Shown: positions 1 to 9,561 of the stretch, one piece after another
Position numbering within the stretch: the stretch's first letter is position 1
How the letters are laid out: each line of letters starts with the position of its first letter
Source of the DNA: JAWRCU01 sp033542235
Lineage (GTDB): Bacteria > Pseudomonadota > Alphaproteobacteria > Rhizobiales > Rhizobiaceae
Length of the DNA: 58,600 nucleotides
Assembly (NCBI RefSeq): GCF_033542235.1
Contig: NZ_JAWRCU010000027.1
Coordinates: 1-58,600 of the forward strand
Direction of reading: 5' to 3'
Translations under genes and position numbers: made by a program
Notes under the pieces: model-generated
What the model saw: the letters and a program-made list of their open reading frames with translations, nothing else
What the model was told of the DNA's origin: nothing
Database searches by the model: none

Positions 1-49
1 CCCTGAACTTTTGCATCCTGCGGTCCTGCAGCCACGTCGTCCGGTTCAT
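1..49 (-). CDS. Transposase N-terminus, partial at window edge
   Basis: On the minus strand an ATG at 49 is preceded by a strong ribosome site (GAGGAGG at 57-63, 7 bases away) and encodes MNRTTWLQDRRMQKFR before the window ends. This opening resembles, from memory, ISNCY/IS481-type transposases that begin with a similar W-L-Q-x-R-R-M-Q-K-F stretch ahead of a helix-turn-helix. Only 16 codons are visible, so the family is an inference. The paired direct repeats just upstream (78-123) fit the terminal region of such an element. Confidence 0.5.
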   Translation of the reverse strand, partial: MNRTTWLQDRRMQKFR

Positions 50-77
50 CGACCCGCCTCCTCACGGAGACAGAAAA

Positions 78-123
78 CCGGACAACTCGTGTGCTACCTA
101 ACCCGGACAACTCATCTGCTACC
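78..123. repeat. Paired 21-bp direct repeats, likely insertion-sequence end
   Basis: Two 21-base copies at 78-98 and 103-123 differ at only two positions and are spaced 25 bases apart. They lie just upstream of the leftward transposase start at 49, the place where terminal repeats of an insertion sequence would be. The element would therefore extend to the left of the window. No target-site duplication can be checked from here. Confidence 0.5.
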
Positions 124-399
124 GACACGAGAGGCCGCAGGTTCTCGCCAAGGAGTAATATCGGCCGTATAATCCTAGAGCAGAACACCGCGAACACGGA
201 ACGGGATGGCGCATATCCTCGTCACCTTTGGGGGGAGCCGGCGCCAGGCGTTGATCTGGGTCAATTCCCTCCAGGGCGATTATGTGAAGTTGATCAGGAG
301 CGACGGCTCACTGGATCGGACGATTGCATGCTGTCCGCTGAATACGTCGGGACCAGCCACGGACCCCGGATGAATAGCTGACGTGGCGGGACAATAGTG
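124..399. other. Intergenic region before the MscS gene
   Basis: About 276 bases between the insertion-sequence end and the channel gene. A 96-codon open frame spans 91-381 but crosses the terminal repeats, has no ribosome site and shows no recognisable protein features. I see no clear promoter or terminator. Confidence 0.4.
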
Positions 400-2559
400 A
401 TGCGCGCTGCGGTTTTCGCAACACTGATGCTCCTCGGGGGCGCGCTCCCGTGCCAAGCTGAACCGGCGCCGGTTAGCGAGCAACTGCCGCCTCACGTAGA
501 TCAATTCCTCTCGCTTCTCGCCAACCCGGATGTCCAGAAGTGGCTTGAGACCCACCGAGCGCCCGCGGGCTCGGTCCCTGTCCAGCCGGCGCAGAGCGAG
601 CCTTTTTCGCATCCGCTGGCCGATCGTGTCAGCGCCGTTCGCAGTCATATTTACGGTCTTGCGAAAGCGTTGCCGACGCTGCCCAACCAGTTCAGAGCGG
701 CCGGATCGATCCTTGCGGCCGATATCGAAAGCGTGGGATTCGCCGGCCTTTTCGGACTGTTCGTCGTGCTCGGCGTAGCAGCGTTCGGCGCTCTGTGGCT
801 TTATGATCGCGGCACGAAGCAATTCGTATCGCTGGCAGCGCAATTGCCAATCACGACGAGGCGCGAATACCTGATCGCACTTCTGGTCCGGTTTGGCCAT
901 GAGTTGGGGCGCATCGCAATTCTCGCCGCGGCCAGCATCGCCGTTTTCCTCGCCCTGGAGTATTGGCCGCCGTTGGTCGAAAAGATCGTGCTTGCCTATT
1001 TGCTGGCTCTGATCCTCGTGTTTTTTGCCCAAGCCGTCCTCCGTGTCCTGCTGTCGCCGCCCGATACGGTTTCCGCAGACCGCGCCGATGCGCTGCGAGT
1101 CGTACCGCTGGATGGTTCGACGTCGGCTTTCTGGACCCGGCGGCTCACCGCGGTCGTCATCATTGTCGCGCTTGGTCATGCGACCGCGCTATCCCTGTAT
1201 CTCATGTCCTTCTCGGTAGAGGCGCACGAGATCGTCTCCTATTTGTTCGGGCTGGCTTTGCTCGCCGTGGGCATCAACACGGTAAGGCGTGCGCTACGGC
1301 CGACAGCTGCAAACGAGCAGCAGCGAAACGAGGCCTGGATCAGCGGAAAGACCTATTCGGGCTTCCTCTCGGCTTATTTCGTTGCACTGTGGTTCCTATG
1401 GGCGGTTGGTGCCACAAATCTTTTTTGGCTGGCGGCAATTGTGGGCGGACTCCTGTGGTCGATCTCGATCACCGAACGGAGTGTCCTCAACGTTCTCAGC
1501 AAGCCATCCGGCTCCGCAGGTGCTCTGGATGCCTCGATTCCTGGTGCAGCGCTCCTCACTCGCGGCATACGCTTCATCCTTATCATTTCAGCCCTGCTGT
1601 TGATTGCCTGGGCCTGGGGTATCGACCTGGTCGCACTCAGCGCAGCTGACACTCCTGCGACCCGAGCCGCCCACGGGATCATCACCGCCCTCATGATCCT
1701 GCTGGTGGCGGATTTCATCTGGATGCTGGCGCGGAGCCTGATCGACAGGCAGATTGCCAAGGCGGCCAGCCTGACAGGGGATCCAAGCGCGGCAGCGCAG
1801 CACGAAGAGCGGCTCAGCACACTTCTACCCGTGCTGAGAAACGTGCTGTTCGCCACGCTGGCAGCCGTTGCCATACTCATGGCCCTTTCCGAATTGGGCA
1901 TCAACATAGGGCCACTCATCGCCGGTGCGGGCGTCGCAGGAGTAGCAATCGGATTTGGCGCCCAGACGTTGGTCAAGGACATCATCAGCGGCATGTTCTA
2001 CCTGCTCGATGATGCATTCCGGGTCGGGGAATATATCGAGAGCGGCAGCTACAAGGGGACGGTGGAATCCTTCAGCCTACGGTCTGTGAGGCTGAGACAT
2101 AGTCGCGGGCCGATCTTCACCGTGCCCTTTGGAGTACTAGGTGCGGTCCAGAATTTGAGCCGCGATTATTCGATCGATAAGTTCAACCTGACCATTACCT
2201 ACGATTCGGACCTGGAAAAGGCACGCAAGCTCATCAAGGCGATCGGACTTGAACTCGCCGACGATCCCGAGCTCCAACCGATCACTATGGAGCCACTCAA
2301 GATGCAGGGCGTTGAGAATTTCGGCGACTACGGAGTCGAACTGCAGTTGAGTCTCAAGACCAAGCCCGGTCAGCAGTCTGTCGTTCGTCGCCGCGCACTC
2401 GTAATGATAAAAAAGGCATTCGACGAGAACGGAATCAAGTTCGGCTCGCCGATGATGCAGAGCGCCGGCTTCACCGGAATTCAACCCGAGACAGCGGCAT
2501 CCGCGACCCCGGTAGAACCTGCGGCTAGCACCGTGGCTGTCAAGCCGGCTGCTGCATAG
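400..2559 (+). CDS. MscS-family mechanosensitive channel
   Basis: A large inner-membrane channel predicted to release solutes on osmotic downshock. Residues 1-21 form a signal peptide ending near C-Q-A-E. A Pro/Gln-rich periplasmic stretch and many hydrophobic helices (about residues 105-480) follow. The MscS pore helix and beta domain lie near residues 480-660, with the Gly/Ala-rich pore motif GVAIGFGAQTLVKDIISG at about 510. An Ala/Pro-rich tail closes the protein. At about 719 residues it belongs with the long MscS homologues rather than short E. coli MscS. The start is taken at ATG 400; a GTG three bases earlier is possible. It stands alone, with the next gene on the opposite strand 23 bases after its stop. 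Confidence 0.9.
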   Translation: MRAAVFATLMLLGGALPCQAEPAPVSEQLPPHVDQFLSLLANPDVQKWLETHRAPAGSVPVQPAQSEPFSHPLADRVSAVRSHIYGLAKALPTLPNQFRAAGSILAADIESVGFAGLFGLFVVLGVAAFGALWLYDRGTKQFVSLAAQLPITTRREYLIALLVRFGHELGRIAILAAASIAVFLALEYWPPLVEKIVLAYLLALILVFFAQAVLRVLLSPPDTVSADRADALRVVPLDGSTSAFWTRRLTAVVIIVALGHATALSLYLMSFSVEAHEIVSYLFGLALLAVGINTVRRALRPTAANEQQRNEAWISGKTYSGFLSAYFVALWFLWAVGATNLFWLAAIVGGLLWSISITERSVLNVLSKPSGSAGALDASIPGAALLTRGIRFILIISALLLIAWAWGIDLVALSAADTPATRAAHGIITALMILLVADFIWMLARSLIDRQIAKAASLTGDPSAAAQHEERLSTLLPVLRNVLFATLAAVAILMALSELGINIGPLIAGAGVAGVAIGFGAQTLVKDIISGMFYLLDDAFRVGEYIESGSYKGTVESFSLRSVRLRHSRGPIFTVPFGVLGAVQNLSRDYSIDKFNLTITYDSDLEKARKLIKAIGLELADDPELQPITMEPLKMQGVENFGDYGVELQLSLKTKPGQQSVVRRRALVMIKKAFDENGIKFGSPMMQSAGFTGIQPETAASATPVEPAASTVAVKPAAA

Positions 2560-2582
2560 CGGCAGGGTTTTCGCGATCTGCT

Positions 2583-3326
2583 CTATCGCCGGATGCGTGG
2601 AGGAATGCTCGACAGTCCGAGGTCCACAATCGCGATGTCGAGGAGCCGCGCCATGGAAGCATAGGCGCCGTCGGCGTCGCGCAGACGAATGCGCTCGAGC
2701 ACTTCGCCATGGTTCGGGAGCGAGGCGCCCGGTTCGCGTGCTCGCTGGATCGTGAGACGGAAGGAATAGGCAAGGGCGGCGCCGATCATGGTCGACAGTT
2801 TCTGGAAGACGACATTGTGGCTCGCCCGCAGAAGCGCTTTGTGAAAGTCGATGTCGGCCTCGTTGAAGGCGTCGAAATCGAGGGCGGCCAGGGCTTCGCT
2901 CATTCGCTCGTAGGCGCTCTCGATGACGGCGATATCGTTCTCGGCTGCGCGCAATGCCGCGAAGCGTGCCGCTGCCGGCTCGATCACCTGACGCGCCTCG
3001 ATCAGGCTGAGGACGAATTCCGCGCTCGGTTCGAGCTCCATCGACCAGGCGAGGAGCTCCGGATCGAGCAGGTTCCATTCGTCCCGCGGCCTGACCACGG
3101 TGCCGGTGCGCGGGCGCGGCGTCACCAGCCCTTTGCCGCTCAAAACCTTGATCGCCTCGCGTAAGGCGCTTCGGCTGATCTTTAGCGTTTCGCAGAGCTC
3201 AGGTTCAGGCGGCAGCAATGTTCCCGGCTTGAATTCCTGACTCAAGATGCGTTGGGCCAGGGTCTTGACCAGCTGTTGGTGAACGCGCGGCTTTACCAGC
3301 GTCCTGGTGGCTTCAGCTATCGCCAT
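2583..3326 (-). CDS. FadR-subfamily GntR transcriptional regulator (FCD domain)
   Basis: A DNA-binding regulator of 247 residues. Residues ~15-80 carry the GntR winged helix (motif LPPEPELCETLKISRSALRE), followed by an all-helical FCD ligand domain with the expected metal-site pattern (D-x3-H in DIDFHKALL and a later H in NHGEVLERI). The start at ATG 3326 removes 16 N-terminal residues of the longest frame, which are not family-like. It is divergent from the CUT1 sugar transporter operon beginning at 3599 and probably responds to a sugar or sugar-acid intermediate to control it. That target is inferred from position only. Confidence 0.85.
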   Translation of the reverse strand: MAIAEATRTLVKPRVHQQLVKTLAQRILSQEFKPGTLLPPEPELCETLKISRSALREAIKVLSGKGLVTPRPRTGTVVRPRDEWNLLDPELLAWSMELEPSAEFVLSLIEARQVIEPAAARFAALRAAENDIAVIESAYERMSEALAALDFDAFNEADIDFHKALLRASHNVVFQKLSTMIGAALAYSFRLTIQRAREPGASLPNHGEVLERIRLRDADGAYASMARLLDIAIVDLGLSSIPPRIRR

Positions 3327-3598
3327 GCTGTTCGTCTTTGCTGCTGCGCATCCCGGCGTTCGCCACCATGGCACGGATCTCAGTGACTTTCACGATGCCC
3401 TCAAACATCTGATGAATGATCCAGTAGGATAGCTGACTATGGCCGTCAAGGCGCCCGCAATCCATATAAAATCTCGAAAATCTGGCGACACAGACTCCAG
3501 CAGGCGTGTTGACATCGTCGAAAACATCAGATTATTTCTTCCCCGAGTGGCTTTTGTAGCGCATCAGCGCTGCTGCGATCATGGAGGAGCGCAAAGTC

Positions 3599-4522
3599 AT
3601 GGCGGCTGACGCGCCGAACGCGAAGCAGCGATACCGCGGCCGGAAAAGCCACGGCACCTTCTACCTGACCGTCACTCCCTTCTTTGCCATCTTCACGCTG
3701 TTCTCCATCTTCCCCGTCGCATTCTCCCTCTATCTTGGTTTCAATAAGTGGGATGGTTTCAGCGACCCGGCCTTCGTCGGCCTGGAAAACTATGTGCGGG
3801 CGCTGAGCGATCCCGTTTTCCAGAAGGCGATCTGGAACACGCTGTTTCTCTGGTTCTGGTCGACGCTCCTGACGGTCGGGCTCGCCCTGGTACTGGCCGT
3901 GCTGATCAACGAATATGTCGTGTTCGGCAAAACCTACTTCCGGATGGTTTTCCTGATGCCGCTGCTGGTGGCGCCTGCTGTCGCCGCGATCATCCTGCGC
4001 ATTTTCTTCACGTCGAACGGAGGCCTGGTGAACCTGTTCACCGGGGCGCTCACGGGCACGCCGTCCTATTTCGACTGGCTGGGTTCGGAGTTCTGGATCA
4101 AGCCGCTGGTCGTCCTCCTGGTCGTCTGGAGATGGACCGGCTGGCATATGATCATCTTTCTCGCCGGCCTGCAGTCGATCCCGCGCGACATCTATGAGGC
4201 AGCGCGCATAGATGGCGTAGGGCGCTGGGCGATCTTTTCGCGCATCACCGTGCCGCTGCTTCTGCCCGCCCTTGCCTTTTCAATCATCACCGCCACCCTC
4301 GGCGGATTGCAGATGTTCGACGAGCCCTATGTGCTGAGCCAGGGACTGGGCGGTACCGACAACTCCGCAACCACAATCGGGATGTATCTCTATGCGACCG
4401 CGTTCACCCAATTCAATTTCGGCCTGGGCGCTGCCGTCTCCTGGTACATTTTCGCGGCGGTCGTGGCGCTGACCGTACTCTACCAGGCGGTCACTCGCCG
4501 CCTGGCCGGGGCGACGGCGTGA
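3599..4522 (+). CDS. CUT1 sugar ABC transporter permease (MalF/UgpA type)
   Basis: Inner-membrane permease of 307 residues with about six hydrophobic helices. The cytoplasmic coupling loop EAARIDGVGRWAIFSRITVPLL has the EAA-x3-G signature that docks the ATPase. The start is ATG 3599, because a strong GGAGGAG ribosome site lies at 3584-3590, downstream of the longer frame's ATG at 3581. It is the first gene of the operon permease, permease, binding protein, glycoside hydrolase, ATPase remnant. Its stop overlaps the next start in a GTGA junction, implying translational coupling. The substrate is unknown; the downstream glycosidase suggests an oligosaccharide. Confidence 0.9.
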   Translation: MAADAPNAKQRYRGRKSHGTFYLTVTPFFAIFTLFSIFPVAFSLYLGFNKWDGFSDPAFVGLENYVRALSDPVFQKAIWNTLFLWFWSTLLTVGLALVLAVLINEYVVFGKTYFRMVFLMPLLVAPAVAAIILRIFFTSNGGLVNLFTGALTGTPSYFDWLGSEFWIKPLVVLLVVWRWTGWHMIIFLAGLQSIPRDIYEAARIDGVGRWAIFSRITVPLLLPALAFSIITATLGGLQMFDEPYVLSQGLGGTDNSATTIGMYLYATAFTQFNFGLGAAVSWYIFAAVVALTVLYQAVTRRLAGATA

Positions 4523-5361
4523 AGGGCCTACTCGCCAATCGCGAGCGCCGTTTCAACGTGCTGGTCACGCTGGCGCTTGTCCTGCTGTCGGTCTTCTTCC
4601 TGCTGCCGCTCTACTGGACCGCCGTGTTCGCGACGCGGACCCTATCGGAGGTGTTTCAGTTCCCGCCGCCATTCTGGTTCGGCGGGAATGTCGTTCAGAA
4701 CTACCTGAACATCGCCAACGTCTATCCGCCCTTCCGTCCGGTCTGGAACAGCCTTGCCGTTGCTGTCCCCAAGACGATTGGGCTCGTTTTGGTAAGCGCG
4801 CTGGCCGGCTATGGTTTCGCGCGCTACGCGCGGGCCCCCGGCCATAAATTCCTGCTGGTGATGGCTTTCGCGACGCTGTTTTTTCCGCCGTCGCTGGCCC
4901 TGATCCCCTTCTTCCTGCAGATGAGCTGGCTGGGCTGGCTCAATACCTTCTGGCCGCTGATCGTGCCTACGCTGGCGTCGGGCTTCGGCGTCATCTGGAT
5001 GTATACCTATATCGGCACCACCATTCCACGCGAATTGTACGAAGCCGCGGAGATGGACGGCGCCAAGGGTTTCGCGACCTTCTTCTTCATCGTGCTGCCC
5101 ATCATCCGGCCGGGGCTCGCGGCGCTGAGCGTGTGGACCCTCATCAGCACCTGGAACGACTATCAGTTGCCGCTGGTGGTGTTGGGTGAGGGGACGCGCT
5201 TCACCGTGCCTTTGGCGCTGACCATGCTCTCGGAGACGCACTACTCCGACATGCCCGCTGTCATGCTCGCGACGCTGATCGGGCTCGTGCCGGTCTTCAT
5301 TCTCTTCGCATTCCTCAGCCGGCAGTTCATCGCCGGCCTGACCTCGGGGACGGTCAAATGA
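4519..5361 (+). CDS. CUT1 sugar ABC transporter permease (MalG/UgpE type)
   Basis: The second permease subunit, 280 residues, with six predicted membrane helices and the EAA loop EAAEMDGAKGFATFFFIVLP near residue 175. It starts at GTG 4519, overlapping the stop of the first permease by four bases. It should form the transmembrane heterodimer with the upstream protein. The binding protein gene starts 67 bases downstream. Confidence 0.9.
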   Translation: MKGLLANRERRFNVLVTLALVLLSVFFLLPLYWTAVFATRTLSEVFQFPPPFWFGGNVVQNYLNIANVYPPFRPVWNSLAVAVPKTIGLVLVSALAGYGFARYARAPGHKFLLVMAFATLFFPPSLALIPFFLQMSWLGWLNTFWPLIVPTLASGFGVIWMYTYIGTTIPRELYEAAEMDGAKGFATFFFIVLPIIRPGLAALSVWTLISTWNDYQLPLVVLGEGTRFTVPLALTMLSETHYSDMPAVMLATLIGLVPVFILFAFLSRQFIAGLTSGTVK

Positions 5362-5428
5362 AACCGTAGTCCCAGTGGATTCTATCGCCGTCCAGGCGCA
5401 ACACCCGGAAAAAGTGGAGGAACCGACT

Positions 5429-6721
5429 ATGACGAGCTGGATGAAGGCAAGCGCGGCCGCATTCGCGATCGGGTTTGGCGCAATGCTCTCCCCGCCGGCC
5501 GAGGCCCAGAATGCCCCCGATACCCAGATCTCAGGTACTATCAGCGTATGGACCTGGCCGAACAACGACCGGACCTTTGCGGCTCTCCTGCCGACCTTCA
5601 ACAAGGCTTACCCCAATATCAAGGTGGAGGTGCAAGGCTTTCCGGCCGCCAAGATGGCTTATCTCAACAACTTGCAGCGGGGAATGCTGGGCGGCAGCGG
5701 CCCCGATGTGGCGATGATGGAAATCAACATGATGGCGCTGCTGCGCGATCGACCTCAGTGGGAAGACCTCCGGCAGGCACCTTACAACGCGGGCGAATTC
5801 ATTTCCAATTTCGCTCCCTTCACAGTGGCGAACGTCACTCTTCCTGACGGCAAGATCGTCGCGTTGCCGAAGCATACCGGCCCCGGCGGGCTGTTTTATC
5901 GCCGCGACATCTTCAAGGAAGCCGGGCTGCCCACCGACCCCGAGGAAGTCACGAAGCTGCTTTCGGATTGGAATGCTTTCATCGATGTCGGCAAGAAAGT
6001 GGCCAAGCCCAATGAACGTTGGATGCTCGCCAACGGCGAGGAAATCGTCCGCGCCATGATGGCGCAGAAAGGCGTCAGCAATTTCGATGCGGAAGGCAAT
6101 CTGCAGTTCGACAACCCCGTGTTCCACGACGCGCTGGAGATCGTCAAAAAGGCGGCTGATGCGGGCCTGATATCGCCGTTCGTGGCCTGGTCTCCAGAAT
6201 GGCAGGGCGCGTTCGGCAAGGGCCAGATCGCGACCGTGATGTACGGAAACTGGTTCGGCGGCCTGCTCAAGCGCGCCTATGCGACCGCGGATGCGGGGAA
6301 ATGGGGAGTGGCTCTGGCTCCGGCTTCCGAAGGTGGCAGCCGGTCGTTCAACAGCGGCGGCGATTATATCGGCATCCTGAAGACGTCCAAGAACAAGGAG
6401 GCGGCCTGGGCCTTCGTCAAATGGCTCGTCACGGACGGTGAGAGCCTCAAGCAGCAGTATCAGAGCGACGATCTCTATCCGGCATTCACGCCGGCAGGCT
6501 CTTCCGACTGGATCAACTACAGGGATCCCTACTATGACGGGCAGAACGTCAACGAGATCTTCGCGCCCGTGCAGGCACAGCTGATCCCCTCCACGCTCAA
6601 TCAGCTGGACTCGGCGGCGACTCTCGCGCTGCAGACGGCGATCGATAATGTCGTCAAAGGGGTGGCGACGGTCGATGAGGCGCTCGCCCAGGCGAAGGCC
6701 GAAGTCAAAGCCAAGATGTAG
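5429..6721 (+). CDS. CUT1 extracellular sugar-binding protein
   Basis: A periplasmic solute-binding protein of 430 residues (SBP_bac_1 type) that delivers substrate to the two permeases. The signal peptide MTSWMKASAAAFAIGFGAML ends near A-E-A-Q. The mature part begins with the family pattern ISVWTWPNNDRTF. The start is ATG 5429, preceded by GTGGAGGA at 5414-5421; an 18-residue upstream extension in the same frame is not signal-like. A terminator-like hairpin follows the stop at 6740-6780. Confidence 0.9.
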   Translation: MTSWMKASAAAFAIGFGAMLSPPAEAQNAPDTQISGTISVWTWPNNDRTFAALLPTFNKAYPNIKVEVQGFPAAKMAYLNNLQRGMLGGSGPDVAMMEINMMALLRDRPQWEDLRQAPYNAGEFISNFAPFTVANVTLPDGKIVALPKHTGPGGLFYRRDIFKEAGLPTDPEEVTKLLSDWNAFIDVGKKVAKPNERWMLANGEEIVRAMMAQKGVSNFDAEGNLQFDNPVFHDALEIVKKAADAGLISPFVAWSPEWQGAFGKGQIATVMYGNWFGGLLKRAYATADAGKWGVALAPASEGGSRSFNSGGDYIGILKTSKNKEAAWAFVKWLVTDGESLKQQYQSDDLYPAFTPAGSSDWINYRDPYYDGQNVNEIFAPVQAQLIPSTLNQLDSAATLALQTAIDNVVKGVATVDEALAQAKAEVKAKM

Positions 6722-6739
6722 CACATCCCTGCTGGTTGC

Positions 6740-6780
6740 GGCGGCGGTCGCCTTGTGCCGGCCGCCGCCTTCTACCTTTT
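6740..6780 (+). terminator. Hairpin after the CUT1 binding-protein gene (attenuator)
   Basis: An 11-base GC-rich stem (6740-6750 with 6759-6769, one G-T pair) closes an 8-base loop and is followed by a T-rich stretch to 6780. It sits between the binding protein and the glycosidase start. It could terminate part of the transcripts or protect the upstream mRNA, raising binding-protein output. Confidence 0.5.
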
Positions 6781-6793
6781 CATAGAGGCTTGC

Positions 6794-9496
6794 ATGCTGT
6801 TCTCAATCCCCCTCGAAGGGACCTGGTCATTTGCGCTCGACCCTGAAAAACGTGGCGTTCGCGAACAATGGTTCAAGCACCCGCTGGACGACACCGTCGC
6901 TCTTCCCGGCAGCGTCGACGAAGCCAGAAAGATGCCGCTCACCGATGAGCGCACCATGGCACATCTCAGCCGCCGCCATCCCTATGTGGGGCAGGCCTGG
7001 TACGCTCGCGAGTTCGAGGTCGGCGCGGAGGCCGATGGCCTCTATCATTTCCTGGCGCTCGAACGTCCCCATGGCGAGGTGAACCTCTGGCTCGACGGCT
7101 TCAAGGTCGGCCGTGACGAGAGCCTCTCGACCGAGAACCGCTTCTTCCTCGGCGCGCTCAAGGCCGGCTCGCATCAGCTCGTGATCATGATCGACAACGA
7201 CCGCTTCGAAGCAGTCGGTGAGGCCATTGTCCGCCAGAATATGATCGATGTCGCCCATTCGACGACTGACCACACGCAGACCAACTGGAACGGGGTGGTG
7301 GGATATCTGCGTATCGAAGCCTGCCGCGCCTCTATCGCCCGTCTCGACGTCTTCGCTCCGACCCGAAATGCCAGAGTTCGGGTCGAACTCGAGGCCTTCG
7401 ATCCCGACATCCGCTTCCCGACCTATTGGACCGAACAGGCGCATCATCAGCTTTCGCTGAGCTTCGATCTCAAGGGCCGCCGCGAGCCGCTGGTCATCAC
7501 GCGCGATCTCGAGATCGGCAGCGCATATACTCCGGTCGAGATCGATGTCGCACTGCCGCCCGAGGCGGCGCTATGGGACGAGTTCGATCCGGTGGTGCAC
7601 AGGGTCACCGCCGAGTGGCTGCGCGACGGCATCCTGCAGGACCGGCGCAGCACGAGTTTCGGCATCCGCTCCTTCATCGTCGAAGACAAGCGGCTCAAGC
7701 TCAACGACCGGCCCGTCTTTCTGCGCGGCACGCTCGATTGCTGCATTTTTCCGCTGACGGGCTACCCCCCAACCGATCACGACGGCTGGCGCAAAGTCTT
7801 CGAAACGGTGCAAGCCTATGGTCTCAACCATGTCCGCTACCATTCCTATTGCCCGCCCAAGGCGGCCTTCGAGGTGGCGGACGAAATGGGCGTGCTGCTG
7901 CATGTCGAAACACCGGTCTGGCCCGTTCTCGGTGCCGATCCCAATCTCGACCGCTATATCCATGCCGAGGCGGAGCGGATCGTCCGCGACTACGGCAACC
8001 ACCCGAGCTTCGTCATGCTGTGCGTCGGCAACGAGGTGCATGGCGCGCGCCTTCACGCGTTCCTCGAGCGCTTCATCGAGAAATGGAAGGCTGAGGACAC
8101 AAGGCGGATCTACACTGGAGGTTCAGGCTGGCCGACCACGATGCGTGCCGACTATGTGAGCAAGCCGGAGCCGCGCAACCAGCGGTGGCTCGACAATCTC
8201 GAAGGCCGCCTCAACGCCCGTCCGCTCGAAACCCTGACCGATTGGAGAGACTGGCGCGACCAGGTGCCCATGCCGCTTGTTTCTCACGAAACCGGCCAGT
8301 GGTGCGTCTATCCAAATATCGAGGAGATCGAAAAATATTCCGGCGTCGTCGAGGCGCGCAATTTCCTGATGGTTCGCGACGATCTCGAAAGCAAGGGCCG
8401 CCTGCATCTCGCCCGCGATTTCCTGCTCGCCAGCGGCGCGCTGCAGACCAAGCTCTACAAGGAGGAGATGGAGGCGGCGCTGAGAACCCGAGATTGGGCC
8501 GGCACTCAACTGCTCGGCCTGCAGGACTTCCCGGGGCAAGGCACTGCTCTCGTCGGCGTCGTGGACGCATTCTGGGATGAGAAGCCTTATGTGGCGCCTG
8601 AGCAGTTCCGCGAGTTTTGCGCGCCTTTCGTGCCTCTCATTCGTGCCGGAAGCTTCAGTCTCACCATGGGAGAGTCGTTCCAGGCCCTCGTGCAGCTTGC
8701 GCACTACGGACCACACGACCTCGACGGGGCGGCACTGAGCTGGAGTCTCAACGACCGCAGCGGAACAAGTGTCGCGTCAGGGACGCTGGCAGCGGGGGCG
8801 CTGGCGACCGGCCATCTGCACGACATCGGACAGATCGAGATCGCAACCGATGGCCTTGCCTGTCCCGCCGAATACGAGCTCATGGTCGAGCTTTCAGGCA
8901 CAGGGTACCTCAACCGCTGGTCGCTTTGGCTATTCGAGCCAACCATCGCCGGGACGAGCCTGCCTGCCATCTCTTCTCTCGACCAGGCGTGCCTGGAGCG
9001 GATCGCGGCTGGCGAGACGCTGATCCTGATGCCGGAACCGGACCGGCTGAAGCCGAATGCCGCCCTCGGACATACGACCATCTTCTGGAACACGCTCTGG
9101 ACCAACGGTCAGGAGCCCCACACGCTTGGGCTGCTCAATGATACCGCGCATCCGGTTCTGCAGCGATTTCCCGCACGTACTCATTCGGACTGGCACTGGT
9201 GGGAGCTGACCTTCCGACGGCGTGCCTTCGATATCGAAGGCACGCCATTCAGGCCGATTGTCCGGGTGATCGACGACTGGAACTCCAATCGCGACCTGGT
9301 GCTCGTCGCCGAAGCCGCGATCGGCCACGGCCGTCTCATTCTTTGCGCGGCCGATCTTGCATCTTGTCTCGATGATCGGCCGGTTGCACGCTCGTTCCGC
9401 AATGCGCTTGCGGACTATGCAGCCAAGCCCTCCGCGAAAGTGCCCGAGCTGACGGCCGGCGCCGCCAGGGCATGGTGGGAGAGGATCCGCGCATGA
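6794..9496 (+). CDS. Glycoside hydrolase family 2 enzyme
   Basis: A 900-residue enzyme of the beta-galactosidase/beta-glucuronidase superfamily. An N-terminal sugar-binding jelly roll (opening SIPLEGTWSFALDPEKRG) leads through an Ig-like domain into a TIM barrel from about residue 300. The acid/base Glu is in VGNEVHGARL and the likely nucleophile Glu in SHETGQWCV. There is no signal peptide, so it acts in the cytoplasm on an imported oligosaccharide. The start is ATG 6794 with AGAGG nearby; the GTG at 6755 lies in the hairpin loop. The stop overlaps the ATG of the ATPase remnant (ATGA). Substrate specificity cannot be read from the sequence. Confidence 0.88.
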   Translation: MLFSIPLEGTWSFALDPEKRGVREQWFKHPLDDTVALPGSVDEARKMPLTDERTMAHLSRRHPYVGQAWYAREFEVGAEADGLYHFLALERPHGEVNLWLDGFKVGRDESLSTENRFFLGALKAGSHQLVIMIDNDRFEAVGEAIVRQNMIDVAHSTTDHTQTNWNGVVGYLRIEACRASIARLDVFAPTRNARVRVELEAFDPDIRFPTYWTEQAHHQLSLSFDLKGRREPLVITRDLEIGSAYTPVEIDVALPPEAALWDEFDPVVHRVTAEWLRDGILQDRRSTSFGIRSFIVEDKRLKLNDRPVFLRGTLDCCIFPLTGYPPTDHDGWRKVFETVQAYGLNHVRYHSYCPPKAAFEVADEMGVLLHVETPVWPVLGADPNLDRYIHAEAERIVRDYGNHPSFVMLCVGNEVHGARLHAFLERFIEKWKAEDTRRIYTGGSGWPTTMRADYVSKPEPRNQRWLDNLEGRLNARPLETLTDWRDWRDQVPMPLVSHETGQWCVYPNIEEIEKYSGVVEARNFLMVRDDLESKGRLHLARDFLLASGALQTKLYKEEMEAALRTRDWAGTQLLGLQDFPGQGTALVGVVDAFWDEKPYVAPEQFREFCAPFVPLIRAGSFSLTMGESFQALVQLAHYGPHDLDGAALSWSLNDRSGTSVASGTLAAGALATGHLHDIGQIEIATDGLACPAEYELMVELSGTGYLNRWSLWLFEPTIAGTSLPAISSLDQACLERIAAGETLILMPEPDRLKPNAALGHTTIFWNTLWTNGQEPHTLGLLNDTAHPVLQRFPARTHSDWHWWELTFRRRAFDIEGTPFRPIVRVIDDWNSNRDLVLVAEAAIGHGRLILCAADLASCLDDRPVARSFRNALADYAAKPSAKVPELTAGAARAWWERIRA

Positions 9497-9558
9497 CCGC
9501 CATCGAGCTGAAGCATGTCAGAAAGGCTTTCGGACACTGTGAGGTCATTCACGGCATT
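9493..9558 (+). pseudogene. ABC transporter ATPase, 5' remnant (UgpC/MalK type)
   Basis: The frame opens with an ATGA overlap on the glycosidase stop and reads MTAIELKHVRKAFGHCEVIHGI, the standard N-terminus of CUT1 importer ATPases. Identity is lost at about 9555-9562, where the 3' end of the leftward PP-loop gene begins. No Walker A, signature or Walker B of this protein is present, and no matching 3' part was found elsewhere in the window. The operon therefore lacks its own ATPase and must borrow one, as CUT1 importers sometimes do, or be non-functional. Confidence 0.8.
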
Positions 9559-9561
9559 CAT

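Noticed and set aside
91..381. 96-codon open frame near the left edge
   Set aside because: It crosses the insertion-sequence repeats, has no ribosome site and no recognisable features.
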